From contig NZ_FXBQ01000001.1 in the NCBI RefSeq assembly GCF_900177545.1, positions 434,001 through 498,000 of the forward strand: DNA of 64,000 nucleotides, written 5' to 3'. Below the pieces are notes generated by a model that was not told where the DNA came from, did no database searches, and worked only from the letters and a program-made list of their open reading frames with translations. The translations under genes and the position numbers were made by a program. Origin of the DNA: Maritimibacter sp. HL-12. GTDB taxonomy: Bacteria; Pseudomonadota; Alphaproteobacteria; Rhodobacterales; Rhodobacteraceae. Of this stretch, positions 41,909-50,978 are shown in pieces (the first letter of the stretch is position 1; each line of letters starts with the position of its first letter).

Positions 41909-42942
41909 CCCAGCCTTCACGCCGGTTCTGGGCCGGCAGGCGCGTGCTCCTGACCGGGCACACCGGCTTCAAGGGGGCCTGGGCCGCGCGGATGCTGGCC
42001 GGGCTCGGGGCGGAAGTGACCGGCTTTGCGCTCGATCCGGTGCCGGGGTCCTCGGCCTTTGCGGCGCTGGAGGCTGGCGAGGTCCTGCACGATGACCGGC
42101 GCGGCGATCTGCGCGATGCCGACGCGGTGCGAGAGGCCACGGCGGGGGCCGATATCGTGCTTCACATGGCGGCGCAGGCGATCGTTTCCGAGGGCTTTCG
42201 CGATCCGGCGGGCACCTGGGCCAGCAACGTCACCGGCACGCTCAACCTGCTCACTGCCCTGCGCGGCGCGGGCGCGGCGGCGGTTGTGGTGGTGACCTCC
42301 GACAAGGTCTATCGCAACGACGCCCGGCGCGCCTTCATCGAAACCGACGCGCTTGGCGGGGGCGACCCCTATTCCGCCTCGAAAGCCGCCTGTGAGATCC
42401 TCGTGGAAAGCCACCGCGCGGCGTTCTCCGATCTGCCGCCACTGGCCACGGCGCGGGCGGGCAACGTGATCGGCGGCGGCGATTTCGGGCGCGACCGGCT
42501 GATCCCCGACCTCGTGCGCGCGCGGCTCGCAGGCGCGCCATTGGCGTTGCGCAGCCCTAACGCCACGCGCCCGTTCCAGCATGTGCTCGACGTGGTTTCG
42601 GGCTATCTTCTGCTCGCCGAGGCGATGGCTGAGGGGACCGCGCCTGAGGCGGTCAACTTCGGGCCGGACGAAGCGGAGCTTTCGGTCACCGATATGCTGG
42701 CGCATTGGGAAGCGGCTTCCGGCGAGGTGGTCGATTGGCGGCCCGCCGATGGCCCGGCGATGGCCGAGAAGCCGCGGCTCGCGCTCGACAGTTCGCGCGC
42801 CCGCGCCCGGCTTGGCTGGGCACCGCGGCTCACGACCGCCGAGGCGGTGGCCGACACCGCCACATGGTATCGCGACTGGGCGGGAGGCGCGGCGATGGCG
42901 CCCGCCGCCGATGCCGCGATCGGCCGCTGGACCGGGGCGTGA
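41902..42942 (+). CDS. rfbG: CDP-glucose 4,6-dehydratase
   Basis: Short-chain dehydrogenase that converts CDP-glucose to CDP-4-keto-6-deoxyglucose. The NAD site is VLLTGHTGFKGAW (residues 14-26), with VVVTSDKVYRN and the catalytic YSASK later. Length is 346 aa, as expected for RfbG. The start is uncertain: GTG at 41902 places the conserved FWAGRRVLLTGHTG about ten residues in, as in homologs; TTG at 41893 is an alternative. Both overlap the end of rfbF, which implies translational coupling. Confidence 0.92.
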   Translation: MVAQPSRRFWAGRRVLLTGHTGFKGAWAARMLAGLGAEVTGFALDPVPGSSAFAALEAGEVLHDDRRGDLRDADAVREATAGADIVLHMAAQAIVSEGFRDPAGTWASNVTGTLNLLTALRGAGAAAVVVVTSDKVYRNDARRAFIETDALGGGDPYSASKAACEILVESHRAAFSDLPPLATARAGNVIGGGDFGRDRLIPDLVRARLAGAPLALRSPNATRPFQHVLDVVSGYLLLAEAMAEGTAPEAVNFGPDEAELSVTDMLAHWEAASGEVVDWRPADGPAMAEKPRLALDSSRARARLGWAPRLTTAEAVADTATWYRDWAGGAAMAPAADAAIGRWTGA

Positions 42943-42944
42943 CG

Positions 42945-44174
42945 ATGGAAGGGGCGATCAGCCATTGCCGGGCCTGCGGCGCGCCTCTGGGCGAGGTGTT
43001 CTGCGATCTGGGCATCATGGCGGTGGCCAATTCCTACCTGCCGCCCGAGGCCGACCCCGCCAGGGAACCGCGCTTTCCGCTCCGCGCGGTCGTCTGCCCC
43101 GCCTGCCGGATGGTGCAGCTCGATCACGTGGTGGACGCAAGCGGCATCTTCCGCGATTACGCCTATTTCTCCTCCGCCTCCGCCTCGTGGCAGGACCACG
43201 CGCGGCGCTACTGCGAAGCGATGACCGACCGGCTCGGGCTCGGGCCGGGTTCGCTGGTGGTCGAGGTCGCCTCGAACGATGGCTACCTGTTGAAGAACTT
43301 CGTGGCCGCTGGCGTGCCCTGTCTTGGTGTGGAGCCTGCCGCTAACGTCGCAGAGGTCGCCATCGCCGCCGGGGTGCCGACCGAGATCGCGTTTCTCACC
43401 CCCGAAACGGCGGCTCGCATCGTGGCGGCGCAGGGGCGCGGGGCTGATCTCGTGATCGCCAACAACGTGCTCGCCCATGTGCCCGACATCAACGGCTTCG
43501 CCGAAGGGCTGGCCACGCTTCTTGCCCCGGAGGGCGTGCTCACGGTGGAAACGCCGCACCTCCTTGAGCTGGTCGAGGGCGTGCAGTTCGACACGATCTA
43601 TCACGAGCATTTCGCATATTGGTCGCTGCTCGCGGTGGAGCACCTGTTCGCCCGACACGGGCTGACGGTGTTCGACCTCGAACACCTGCCCACCCATGGC
43701 GGCAGCCTGCGGCTTTTCGCCAGCCGATCGGCACGGCCCGCGTCGCAGGCGCTGCTGGCCCAGCGCCGCGCCGAGGCGGAGCGCGGGCTGGAGGGGGATG
43801 ACTTCTACCGGGGGTTCAACGCAGCGGTCGCGGAGGTTCTGGCCGGATTCCGAGATTGGCTCGCCGAGCGTCAGGCCGAAGGCAAGCGGCTCGCGGGCTA
43901 CGGTGCGGCGGCGAAGGGCAATACCTTTCTGAACGCCGCCGGGGTCATCGCGACCGACTTCATGGCGGTCGCTGATGTTTCCCCCGCCAAACAGGGCCGT
44001 TTGCTGCCGGGAAGCCACGTTCCGGTGGTGTCGCCCGAGGCGCTTCTGGCGCTGGCACCCGACGAGATCCTGATCCTGCCATGGAACATCGCGCCGGAAC
44101 TCACGGCGCAACTGCGCGGCGCGGGCTTCACCGGCGGGCTGTGGACGGCGGTGCCCGAGATGCGGAGGCTGTGA
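42945..44174 (+). CDS. NDP-hexose C-methyltransferase
   Basis: 409-aa SAM-dependent enzyme of the TylCIII/TcaB9 type. A zinc finger (C8, C11, C51, C54) is followed by a SAM domain (VVEVASNDGYLLKNF, about 105-119), the catalytic block DTIYHEHFAYWSL and a C-terminal Rossmann-like domain (LAGYGAAAKGNTFLNAAG). Such enzymes add a methyl group at C-3 of a 4-keto-6-deoxy sugar nucleotide. The start is 2 bp after the rfbG stop. In combination with RfbG this predicts a CDP-3-C-methyl-4-keto-6-deoxyhexose intermediate. Confidence 0.87.
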   Translation: MEGAISHCRACGAPLGEVFCDLGIMAVANSYLPPEADPAREPRFPLRAVVCPACRMVQLDHVVDASGIFRDYAYFSSASASWQDHARRYCEAMTDRLGLGPGSLVVEVASNDGYLLKNFVAAGVPCLGVEPAANVAEVAIAAGVPTEIAFLTPETAARIVAAQGRGADLVIANNVLAHVPDINGFAEGLATLLAPEGVLTVETPHLLELVEGVQFDTIYHEHFAYWSLLAVEHLFARHGLTVFDLEHLPTHGGSLRLFASRSARPASQALLAQRRAEAERGLEGDDFYRGFNAAVAEVLAGFRDWLAERQAEGKRLAGYGAAAKGNTFLNAAGVIATDFMAVADVSPAKQGRLLPGSHVPVVSPEALLALAPDEILILPWNIAPELTAQLRGAGFTGGLWTAVPEMRRL

Positions 44175-44707
44175 TGCGGTTCGATCCCACCCCCCTGCCG
44201 GGCGTATTCGAGGTTTCCAGCCCGGCGCAGGAGGATGCGCGCGGCGGCTTTCGCCGAACCTGGTGCGCCGAGAGCTTCGCGCGGGCGGGCGTCGAATTCA
44301 TGCCCTTTCAGGCCAGCCTGTCGACCAATCCCCACGCCTACACCCTGCGCGGCATGCATTGGCAGGACGCGCCGCACGGCGAACAGAAGCTGGTGCGCTG
44401 CGTGGCGGGCGCGGTCTGGGACGTGGCGCTCGATCTGCGGCCCGGCTCGCCCGGCTTCCGGCGCTGGCACGGGGTGCGGCTTTCGGCCGAAGCGGGCAAC
44501 GCGCTGTTCCTGCCGCGCGGTGTGGCGCACGGGTTTCTGACCCTCACGCCCGGCGCGGTGGTAGACTACCTGATCGACGCAGCCTACGCACCGCAGGCCG
44601 CGCGCGGGCTGCGCTGGAACGATCCCGCCTTCGCGGTTCACTGGCCCGCGACGCCCGAGGTGATCTCGGAGCGCGATCGCTCATGGCCGGATTTCAGCGA
44701 TGGCTGA
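44174..44707 (+). CDS. rfbC: dTDP-4-dehydrorhamnose 3,5-epimerase-like protein
   Basis: Cupin-fold sugar-nucleotide epimerase of 177 aa with LRGMHWQ (active-site His), VWDVALDLR, the second conserved His in PRGVAHGFL and VVDYLIDAAY. It would epimerise C-3 and/or C-5 of the keto sugar made upstream; if C-3 already bears the methyl group, C-5 is the more likely target. It overlaps the C-methyltransferase stop by one base (TGATG) and the next gene by 8 bp. Confidence 0.88.
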   Translation: MRFDPTPLPGVFEVSSPAQEDARGGFRRTWCAESFARAGVEFMPFQASLSTNPHAYTLRGMHWQDAPHGEQKLVRCVAGAVWDVALDLRPGSPGFRRWHGVRLSAEAGNALFLPRGVAHGFLTLTPGAVVDYLIDAAYAPQAARGLRWNDPAFAVHWPATPEVISERDRSWPDFSDG

Positions 44708-45584
44708 GCCGGTGCTGCTGACCGGCGCGCGCGGCTTCGTCGGGCGGGCAGTGCTGGCCGAACTGGTGGCGCGCGGCGTGCCGGTGCAGGCCGTGAGCCG
44801 GAGCGCGGGCGCGCCTCAACTTGGCGTCACATGGCACCGCGCCGATCTGCTCGACCCCGCCGCGCGCGCGCGCCTGCTTGCGGAGGCGCGCGCCCCGCGG
44901 CTCATCCACTGTGCCTGGGAGATCGAACACGGTGCGTTCTGGACATCGCCCGCCAATGACCTCTGGCGCGCGGCCTCGCGCGACCTCGTGGCGGGGTTTC
45001 TCGCCGGTGGCGGCCAGCGCGTGATCGCCCTTGGCAGTTGCGCCGAATACGACGCGGCCGCGCCGGGGCCATGGAATGAAGCCCGCCCGCTCGCCCCGGC
45101 CACGCGCTATGGCCGCGAAAAGGCCGGGCTGTTTTCTGACCTTGAGCGGATTGCCGGCGAAAAGCTGCTCTGGGCACGGCTGTTTCACCTCTACGGCCCG
45201 GGCGAAGACCCGCAACGGCTGATCCCGTCGCTGATCGCCGCCTTGCGCGATGGTCACCCGGCCGAGGTGCGCGCGGCCCGGCTGGTGCGCGACTACGCCT
45301 CCACCGCCCATGTCGCGCGAAGCCTTGTTCGCCTGCTCGACAGCCCCGCATCAGGCGCGATGGATATCGGCTCCGGCGAGGCAAGAACCTTGGGCCAACT
45401 CGCCGCTATCCTTGCAGAACTCGCCGGGCGGCGCGACCTTCTGCGCCTCTCCCACACCCCGTCACCGACCGATCCGCCGTCGATGGCCCCAACCCTCGAA
45501 CGGATGCGGGAAAACCTCGGGATGGCCTGCGAGCGCCCCGAAACCGGCCTCGCCCGGCTCTGGCAGGCGACGACGGCATTTTGA
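44700..45584 (+). CDS. NAD-dependent epimerase/dehydratase family, probable 4-ketoreductase
   Basis: 294-aa extended short-chain dehydrogenase: VLLTGARGFVGRAV (5-18) is the NAD(P) motif, ALGSCAEYD supplies the Ser position and RYGREKAGL the catalytic Tyr-xxx-Lys. Typical tail motifs are LFHLYGPGEDP and DIGSGEARTLGQLA. As the last gene of the sugar operon, it most simply acts as the final 4-keto reductase giving a CDP-6-deoxy-3-C-methylhexose. The exact stereochemistry cannot be read from sequence. Confidence 0.82.
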   Translation: MAEPVLLTGARGFVGRAVLAELVARGVPVQAVSRSAGAPQLGVTWHRADLLDPAARARLLAEARAPRLIHCAWEIEHGAFWTSPANDLWRAASRDLVAGFLAGGGQRVIALGSCAEYDAAAPGPWNEARPLAPATRYGREKAGLFSDLERIAGEKLLWARLFHLYGPGEDPQRLIPSLIAALRDGHPAEVRAARLVRDYASTAHVARSLVRLLDSPASGAMDIGSGEARTLGQLAAILAELAGRRDLLRLSHTPSPTDPPSMAPTLERMRENLGMACERPETGLARLWQATTAF

Positions 45585-45669
45585 CTCCCCACCGACCGCC
45601 CGGCGAAAAACTCATGGTGAGTGGCCAGCCGGGGTGGTTTGTCTCGCGCGGTCGTGATCCGGGCAAGAC

Positions 45670-45698
45670 TTGAACAAAAGGAGAACATGTGCGATCAT
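45670..45698 (+). promoter_or_regulatory. Promoter overlapped by an alphaproteobacterial LexA box
   Basis: GAAC-N7-GAAC (45672-45686, AAAAGGA as the seven) is the direct-repeat LexA operator of Alphaproteobacteria (GTTC-N7-GTTC on the other strand). It overlaps a -35 TTGAAC (45670-45675), with GATCAT at 45693-45698 as the -10 after a 17-bp spacer. This is the layout of an SOS-repressed promoter. Confidence 0.7.
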
Positions 45699-45724
45699 GA
45701 GGTAAGAATTCGTGGAGGTTTGCC

Positions 45725-46009
45725 ATGTATGACACCGTCCAACTGCCGCCAACGCCCAAGCAGCTCGACTATGCCCGCGCCATCGCCCGCAGGCTCGATA
45801 CCGCAATCCCCCGTGCGGGTCTGGAAGATCGGCGCGCGCTTTCGGCCTGGATCGACGCGCACAAGCCCGGTGCCGGCCATGCGCCCGGGGCAACCTCGCG
45901 GCAGGTGGCCTTTGCCGAGAAGATCGCGCGGATCAAGCGCCGGGCAATCCCGGATGAATGCTTTCGCGATGCCGGGCTGATGTCGCGCTGGATCGACGCG
46001 AACCGCTGA
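45725..46009 (+). CDS. Small tandem-repeat protein, probably SOS-regulated
   Basis: 94 aa composed of two copies of one module. Copy 1 (about 9-47, TPKQLDYARAIARRLDTAIP ending SAWIDAHK) and copy 2 (about 57-94, TSRQVAFAEKIARIKRRAIP ending SRWIDANR) share Thr-x-(K/R)-Gln, Ala-x-x-Ile-Ala, Ala-Ile-Pro and Trp-Ile-Asp-Ala. Similar modules occur as C-terminal repeats in some plasmid topoisomerase-III or DNA-processing proteins, so DNA or nucleoprotein binding is a guess. GGAGG (45714-45718) lies 6 bp before the ATG. The LexA box 39 bp upstream ties it to DNA damage. There is no signal peptide or membrane helix. Confidence 0.8.
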   Translation: MYDTVQLPPTPKQLDYARAIARRLDTAIPRAGLEDRRALSAWIDAHKPGAGHAPGATSRQVAFAEKIARIKRRAIPDECFRDAGLMSRWIDANR

Positions 46010-46014
46010 ACGGC

Positions 46015-47079
46015 TCAGAACCGGCGCAGCTTCGCCACCAGCGCCAACTCGCCCACGGTGAGGAAGATGCGCACGAGGTGGTGCAGTGTCACGATAGCCG
46101 GGTTGGCCGCGATCGACAGCGCGATCAGGCCCATTTCCACCACGCCGCCTGGCGCGAAGCTCACCACCAGCATGTCGACGGGCAGATCGCTCAGCCGGGC
46201 CACGACGAGCGAAAGCGCGATGCCGAGGCCCATCATCCCGGCCACCGAGACGAGCGAAAGCCCGGTTCCCTTCACCAGCATCGACCGGGTCATGCCGGTG
46301 AAGCGCATCCCGAGCCCGGTGCCGAGAACCACCTGTGCCACCGCCAGCAACCAGGGCGGCGCGCTGATATCGACAATTCCGGTAAGCACCAGCGCCCCGG
46401 CGAGCACCAGCGGCCCGAGCAACTGGCCCGCCGGCAGACGCAGCCAGATCCCGAGCGCCACCCCGGCCAGTGCCAGTGCCAGCGCCAGCGCCACGCTGAG
46501 CAGATCGCCAGCGGCCCCGGGGGCGAAATTCTGGCCCGCCGCCGAGCCGACCGGGTAGCCCTCCCAGATCGACATCCCAACCGGCACCAGCGCCACCACC
46601 GCGATGATCCGAAGAAATTGCATCAGCGTCAGCAGGCGCACATCGGCACCCGCCGCCTCGCCAATGGTGATCGATTCGATCAGCCCCCCCGGGCTGCCTG
46701 CGAAATAGGCGGTGGCGCGGTCGTAGCCACCGAGCCGGCGGAAAATGGCGTAGTTCATCGCGTGCGCCCCGAGCACGAAAACCGCCATGGCCGGGATCGA
46801 AACCAGCATCAAGGGCAGGAGCGCCGCCACCGCCGGCGTGAGTTGCGCGCCGATCAGAACCCCGATCACGCCGACGAAAAGCATCCGGAAACGCTGCGAG
46901 AAAACGTAGCCTTGCGGGAAACGGTGTTGAAACAGGGCCACCGCCAGCGCCGAGGTGATCAGGCTGCCCAGCATGTAGGGCAGCGGGGCACCGAGCCGCG
47001 ACAGCAGCCAGCCGCCGGCCGCCCCGCACAGCAGCAGGAGCACGGTGAGCGTGATGTGGGAGGCGGGCGGGCGGCTCAT
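46015..47079 (-). CDS. AbrB-family (AidB-regulator-like) membrane protein
   Basis: 354-aa polytopic protein with about ten helices in two similar halves, the Gneg_AbrB_dup type often mislabelled ammonia monooxygenase. Each half has a Gly-Pro-rich re-entrant motif: AYFAGSPGGLIESITIGEAAG (near 126-146) and SFAPGGVVEMGLIALS (near 308-323). Function in the family is unclear (a transporter-like fold, with one member named as a regulator of aidB). Met at 47079 begins just before the first helix. It converges on the small repeat protein, 5 bp apart, and is divergent from the phenylacetate operon. Confidence 0.8.
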   Translation of the reverse strand: MSRPPASHITLTVLLLLCGAAGGWLLSRLGAPLPYMLGSLITSALAVALFQHRFPQGYVFSQRFRMLFVGVIGVLIGAQLTPAVAALLPLMLVSIPAMAVFVLGAHAMNYAIFRRLGGYDRATAYFAGSPGGLIESITIGEAAGADVRLLTLMQFLRIIAVVALVPVGMSIWEGYPVGSAAGQNFAPGAAGDLLSVALALALALAGVALGIWLRLPAGQLLGPLVLAGALVLTGIVDISAPPWLLAVAQVVLGTGLGMRFTGMTRSMLVKGTGLSLVSVAGMMGLGIALSLVVARLSDLPVDMLVVSFAPGGVVEMGLIALSIAANPAIVTLHHLVRIFLTVGELALVAKLRRF

Positions 47080-47264
47080 GGCGGCATCTAGCCTTGGTAT
47101 GCGACGGGCTACAAGGCCCTCATATGTTACGGCATCTCCGCCGACCACCCGATCTCGTAACGTTTTGCTTGCGCCGAATCGCGGTCGAATGTATCCCTGA
47201 CCGTGCGGTCGGCTTTTCCAGCAGCCTGGTCAGGGCCGACAGGATCAGGGAGGACAGGCCAGAT

Positions 47265-48470
47265 ATGGCAGACGCGTATATCTGTGACGCGCAGCGCACA
47301 CCCATCGGTCGCCATGGCGGCGCGCTCGCCCCGGTGCGCACCGACGATCTCGCGGCGATCCCGATCGCCGCGCTGATGCTGCGCAACCCGGATGTGGACT
47401 GGGCGAAGGTCGACGACGTGATCTTCGGCGACGCCAACCAGGCCGGCGAAGACAATCGCAACGTTGCGCGCATGGCGGCCCTGCTCGCGGGCCTGCCCGT
47501 CGACGTGCCGGGCACCACGATGAACCGGCTCTGCGCCTCGGGGATGGATGCCGTCGGCACCGCCGCGCGCGGGATCAGGGCGGGCGATTACGATCTGGTC
47601 ATCGCCGGCGGGGTGGAGAGCATGAGCCGCGCCCCCTTCGTGATGCCGAAAGCCGAGGCCGCCTATTCCCGGTCCAGCGCGGTCTACGACACCTCGATCG
47701 GCTGGCGCTTCGTCAATCCGAAGATGCACGAGATGCACGGCACCGACTCGATGCCGGAAACGGCCGACAACGTGGCTGCGGATTACAACGTCAGCCGCGA
47801 AGACCAGGATGCATTTGCCGCCCGCAGCCAGGCCCGCTGGGCCGCGGCGCAGGCCGCCGGGCGCTTTGCCGAGGAGATCTGCCCGGTGAGCGTGCCGCAG
47901 CGCAAGGGCGAGCCGTTGGTGGTGGACACCGACGAGCACCCCCGCCCCGGCACTACCGTTGAAATGCTGGCGAAACTGCGCGGCGTCAACGGCCCCGACA
48001 AGAGTGTGACCGCGGGCAACGCCTCGGGCGTCAACGATGGCGCGGCGGCCCTGCTGATCGCCTCCGAGGCGGGGCTTCACGCCCATGGCCTCACCCCGAT
48101 GGCCCGGATCGTGACGATGCAGGCGGCGGGCGTGCCGCCCCGGATCATGGGGATCGGTCCGGTGCCGGCCAGCCGCAAGGCGCTGGCCAGGGCCGGGCTG
48201 ACGATCGAGCAGATGGATGTGATCGAACTCAACGAGGCCTTCGCGAGCCAGGGCCTTGCCACCCTGCGCGAGCTTGGCCTGCCCGACGACGCACCCCATG
48301 TAAATCCCAATGGCGGTGCCATCGCCATGGGCCACCCGCTCGGCATGTCGGGTGCGCGACTGGTGCTCACCGCGGCCTACGAACTGCAACGAACCGGCGG
48401 ACGCTACGCCCTGTGCACGATGTGCGTGGGCGTGGGCCAAGGTGCCGCCATCATCCTCGAAAGGGTCTGA
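47265..48470 (+). CDS. pcaF: 3-oxoadipyl-CoA thiolase of phenylacetate degradation
   Basis: Acetyl-CoA acyltransferase (401 aa) that cleaves 3-oxoadipyl-CoA (and the dehydrosuberyl analogue) to acetyl-CoA and succinyl-CoA. Catalytic residues are Cys in [11 protein letters not shown] (about 90), His in [11 protein letters not shown] and Cys in [10 protein letters not shown]. PcaF and PaaJ are not separable by motif; the position directly before paaABCDE favours the PaaJ role. AGGGAGG upstream supports ATG 47265, and paaA starts 2 bp after the stop. Confidence 0.92.
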   Translation: MADAYICDAQRTPIGRHGGALAPVRTDDLAAIPIAALMLRNPDVDWAKVDDVIFGDANQAGEDNRNVARMAALLAGLPVDVPGTTMNRLCASGMDAVGTAARGIRAGDYDLVIAGGVESMSRAPFVMPKAEAAYSRSSAVYDTSIGWRFVNPKMHEMHGTDSMPETADNVAADYNVSREDQDAFAARSQARWAAAQAAGRFAEEICPVSVPQRKGEPLVVDTDEHPRPGTTVEMLAKLRGVNGPDKSVTAGNASGVNDGAAALLIASEAGLHAHGLTPMARIVTMQAAGVPPRIMGIGPVPASRKALARAGLTIEQMDVIELNEAFASQGLATLRELGLPDDAPHVNPNGGAIAMGHPLGMSGARLVLTAAYELQRTGGRYALCTMCVGVGQGAAIILERV

Positions 48471-48472
48471 CC

Positions 48473-49462
48473 ATGTATGCACAAATGGTGAAATCCACCG
48501 GCCAGGGCGTGAAACCGCGCGAGGAAATGTCCGAGGAAGAACGGCATTTCCAGGACCGCGTGGACGCGGGCGAGAAGATCGAGCCGAAGGACTGGATGCC
48601 CGAGGGCTACCGCAAGACGCTCATTCGCCAGATCGCGCAGCACGCGCACTCGGAGGTCGTCGGCCAGCTTCCCGAGGGCAACTGGATCACCCGCGCGCCG
48701 ACGCTGGAACGCAAGGCGATCCTGCTCGCCAAGGTGCAGGACGAGGCCGGCCACGGGCTTTATCTCTACTGCGCGGCGGAAACCCTGGGCGTGAGCCGCG
48801 ACGACCTGACCGAAGCGCTGCTTTCGGGCAAGATGAAATATTCCTCGATATTCAACTATCCCACCCTGAACTGGGCCGATATCGGCGCCGTGGGCTGGCT
48901 GGTCGACGGCGCCGCGATCATGAACCAGGTGCCGCTGCAACGCACCTCCTTCGGCCCCTACAGCCGCGCGATGATCCGGATCTGCAAGGAAGAGAGCTTC
49001 CACCAGCGCCAGGGCTACGACATCATGATGAAGATGGCGCAAGGCACGCCGGAGCAGAAGCGCATGGCGCAGGAAGCGATCAACCGCTTCTGGTATCCCT
49101 CGCTGATGATGTTCGGACCGTCGGACAAGGACAGCGTGCACTCGGCGCAGTCGATGGCCTGGAAGATCAAGATCAACACCAACGACGAGCTGCGCCAGAA
49201 GTTCGTCGACCAGACCGTGCCGCAGGCCGAATACCTCGGCCTCACCGTGCCCGACCCCGATCTGAAGTGGAACGAGGAAACCGGGCACTACGATTTCTCC
49301 GAGCCCGACTGGGCGGAGTTCTACGAGGTGCTCAAGGGCAACGGCCCCTGCAACACCGAACGCCTCGAAGCCCGCCGCAAGGCCTGGGAAGACGGCGCAT
49401 GGGTGCGCGACGGGCTGATGGCCCATGCCGAGAAACGCGCCGCCCGCACCGCCGCTCAATAA
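48473..49462 (+). CDS. paaA: 1,2-phenylacetyl-CoA epoxidase catalytic subunit PaaA
   Basis: Diiron monooxygenase subunit (329 aa) that epoxidises phenylacetyl-CoA using O2 and electrons from PaaE. The ferritin-like motifs DEAGH (ExxH) and [14 protein letters not shown] (second ExxH) are both intact. It pairs with PaaC in a heterodimer. Closely spaced genes before (2 bp) and after (11 bp) show that it belongs to the paa operon. Confidence 0.96.
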   Translation: MYAQMVKSTGQGVKPREEMSEEERHFQDRVDAGEKIEPKDWMPEGYRKTLIRQIAQHAHSEVVGQLPEGNWITRAPTLERKAILLAKVQDEAGHGLYLYCAAETLGVSRDDLTEALLSGKMKYSSIFNYPTLNWADIGAVGWLVDGAAIMNQVPLQRTSFGPYSRAMIRICKEESFHQRQGYDIMMKMAQGTPEQKRMAQEAINRFWYPSLMMFGPSDKDSVHSAQSMAWKIKINTNDELRQKFVDQTVPQAEYLGLTVPDPDLKWNEETGHYDFSEPDWAEFYEVLKGNGPCNTERLEARRKAWEDGAWVRDGLMAHAEKRAARTAAQ

Positions 49463-49473
49463 GGGAGAACGCA

Positions 49474-49758
49474 ATGTCGAAAGAATGGCCCCTCTGGGAA
49501 GTTTTCATCCGCGGTCAGCACGGGATGAGCCACCGCCACGTCGGGTCGCTGCACGCGCCGGATGCCGAAATGGCGATCAAGAACGCGCGTGACGTCTACA
49601 CCCGGCGCAACGAAGGCGTGAGCATCTGGGTCGTCGAGGCCCGGCACATTGCCGCCTCCTCGCCCTCCGAGAAAGGCCCGCTCTACGAGCCGAGCGAGTC
49701 GAAGGTCTATCGCCACCCGACCTTCTTCGACATTCCTGATGAAGCGGGGCACATGTGA
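49474..49758 (+). CDS. paaB: 1,2-phenylacetyl-CoA epoxidase subunit PaaB
   Basis: Small subunit (94 aa) that bridges PaaAC heterodimers. It has the family start WPLWEVFIRGQHGMSHRHVG and the late SKVYRHPTFFDIPDEAGHM. AAGGGAGA lies before ATG 49474. Its stop overlaps the paaC ATG by one base. Confidence 0.95.
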   Translation: MSKEWPLWEVFIRGQHGMSHRHVGSLHAPDAEMAIKNARDVYTRRNEGVSIWVVEARHIAASSPSEKGPLYEPSESKVYRHPTFFDIPDEAGHM

Positions 49759-50513
49759 TGGACGAAGCCCTGTTCGAATTCTGCCTGCGGATGGGCGACA
49801 ACACCCTCGTGCTCGGCCACCGCGTGTCGGAATGGTGCGGCCATGCGCCGGTGCTTGAGGAAGACATCGCGCTGGCCAACACCGCGCTCGACCTGATCGG
49901 CCAGACCCAGTTCTGGCTCGGGCTTGCTGGCGAGGTCGAGGGCAAGGGCCGCGACGCCGACGCGCTCGCCTTCCGCCGCGACGCCTGGGATTTCCGCTCG
50001 GTTCTGCTGGTCGAGCAGCCCAACGGCGATTTCGGCCAGACGATCATGCGCCAGTTCCTGTTCGACGCCTGGCAGTCGATCATCCTCGACCGGCTGAAAG
50101 GCTCGTCCGATGACCGCGTGAAGGCGATTGCCGAAAAAGCGTCGAAAGAGGTGGCCTATCACTTCGAGCGCTCGCGCGACACCGTGGTCGGCCTTGGTGA
50201 CGGCACCGCCGAGAGCCACGCCCGGATGCAGGCGGCGCTCGACAAGCTCTATCCTTACGTCGGCGAGCTCTTCGGTGCCGACGCGACCGACCGCGAGATC
50301 GCCGAGCGCGGCATCGCCCCCCTGCCCGCGGATCTGCGCGAGGCTTACGACGCGCTGATCGCAGAGGCGATGGTCGAGGCCACGCTCACCCTTCCCGACA
50401 GCCGCTGGACCCATACCGGCGGGCGCGACGGCTCGCGCCATTCCGAACATCTCGGCCACCTGCTGACCGAGATGCAATGGCTCCAGCGCGCCTACCCGGA
50501 CGCGAGATGGTGA
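49758..50513 (+). CDS. paaC: 1,2-phenylacetyl-CoA epoxidase subunit PaaC
   Basis: Structural, non-catalytic ferritin-like partner of PaaA (251 aa). Family marks are LGHRVSEWCGHAPVLEEDIALAN near the start and HTGGRDGSRHSEHLGHLLTEMQ near the end. ATG 49758 overlaps the paaB stop (TGATG); a GTG one codon earlier is possible. It overlaps paaD by 1-7 bp. Confidence 0.95.
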   Translation: MDEALFEFCLRMGDNTLVLGHRVSEWCGHAPVLEEDIALANTALDLIGQTQFWLGLAGEVEGKGRDADALAFRRDAWDFRSVLLVEQPNGDFGQTIMRQFLFDAWQSIILDRLKGSSDDRVKAIAEKASKEVAYHFERSRDTVVGLGDGTAESHARMQAALDKLYPYVGELFGADATDREIAERGIAPLPADLREAYDALIAEAMVEATLTLPDSRWTHTGGRDGSRHSEHLGHLLTEMQWLQRAYPDARW

Positions 50514-50971
50514 TGACGCCGACGACGGAGGAGGTCTGGGCCTGGCTGGGCGAGGTGCCCGACCCGGAGATCCCGGTGATCTCGCTCACCGATCTTGGCA
50601 TCATCCGGGCGGTGGCCTGGGAGGGCGACACCCTCGCGGTGACCGTCACGCCGACCTATTCCGGCTGCCCGGCCACCTCGCTCATCAACTTCGAGATCGA
50701 GCGGGCGCTGCGCGCGCACGGGGTGGAGAAGATCGCGCTCAAGCGCCAGATCTCGCCGCCCTGGACAACCGACTGGCTCACCGAAGAAGGCCGCGCGAAG
50801 CTCGAAGCCTACGGGATCGCACCGCCGCAGCCTGCGGGCGGCCCGGACAAGTGCCCGCACTGCGGCAGCACCGAGTTGGAACGCATCAGCCAGTTCGGCT
50901 CGACCCCCTGCAAGGCGCAATGGCGCTGCAAGGACTGCCTTGAGCCGTTCGACTATTTCAAATGTATCTGA
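50507..50971 (+). CDS. paaD: Phenylacetate epoxidase accessory protein PaaD
   Basis: MIP18/SufT-like (DUF59) protein of 154 aa, thought to help Fe-S or diiron assembly of the epoxidase. VPDPEIPVISLTDLGIIRAV and the TYSGCPA loop Cys define the DUF59 domain; a C-terminal zinc ribbon has CPHCGS and CKDC. ATG 50507 or 50513 are both possible starts overlapping the paaC end. Confidence 0.93.
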   Translation: MVMTPTTEEVWAWLGEVPDPEIPVISLTDLGIIRAVAWEGDTLAVTVTPTYSGCPATSLINFEIERALRAHGVEKIALKRQISPPWTTDWLTEEGRAKLEAYGIAPPQPAGGPDKCPHCGSTELERISQFGSTPCKAQWRCKDCLEPFDYFKCI

Positions 50972-50978
50972 GGGACAC

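Noticed and set aside
45687-45980. Overlapping frame starting at the ATG right after AAAGGAGAAC
   Set aside because: The apparent ribosome site is part of the LexA box; the product is Arg/Pro/Ser-rich shadow, while the other frame encodes a clear duplicated module.
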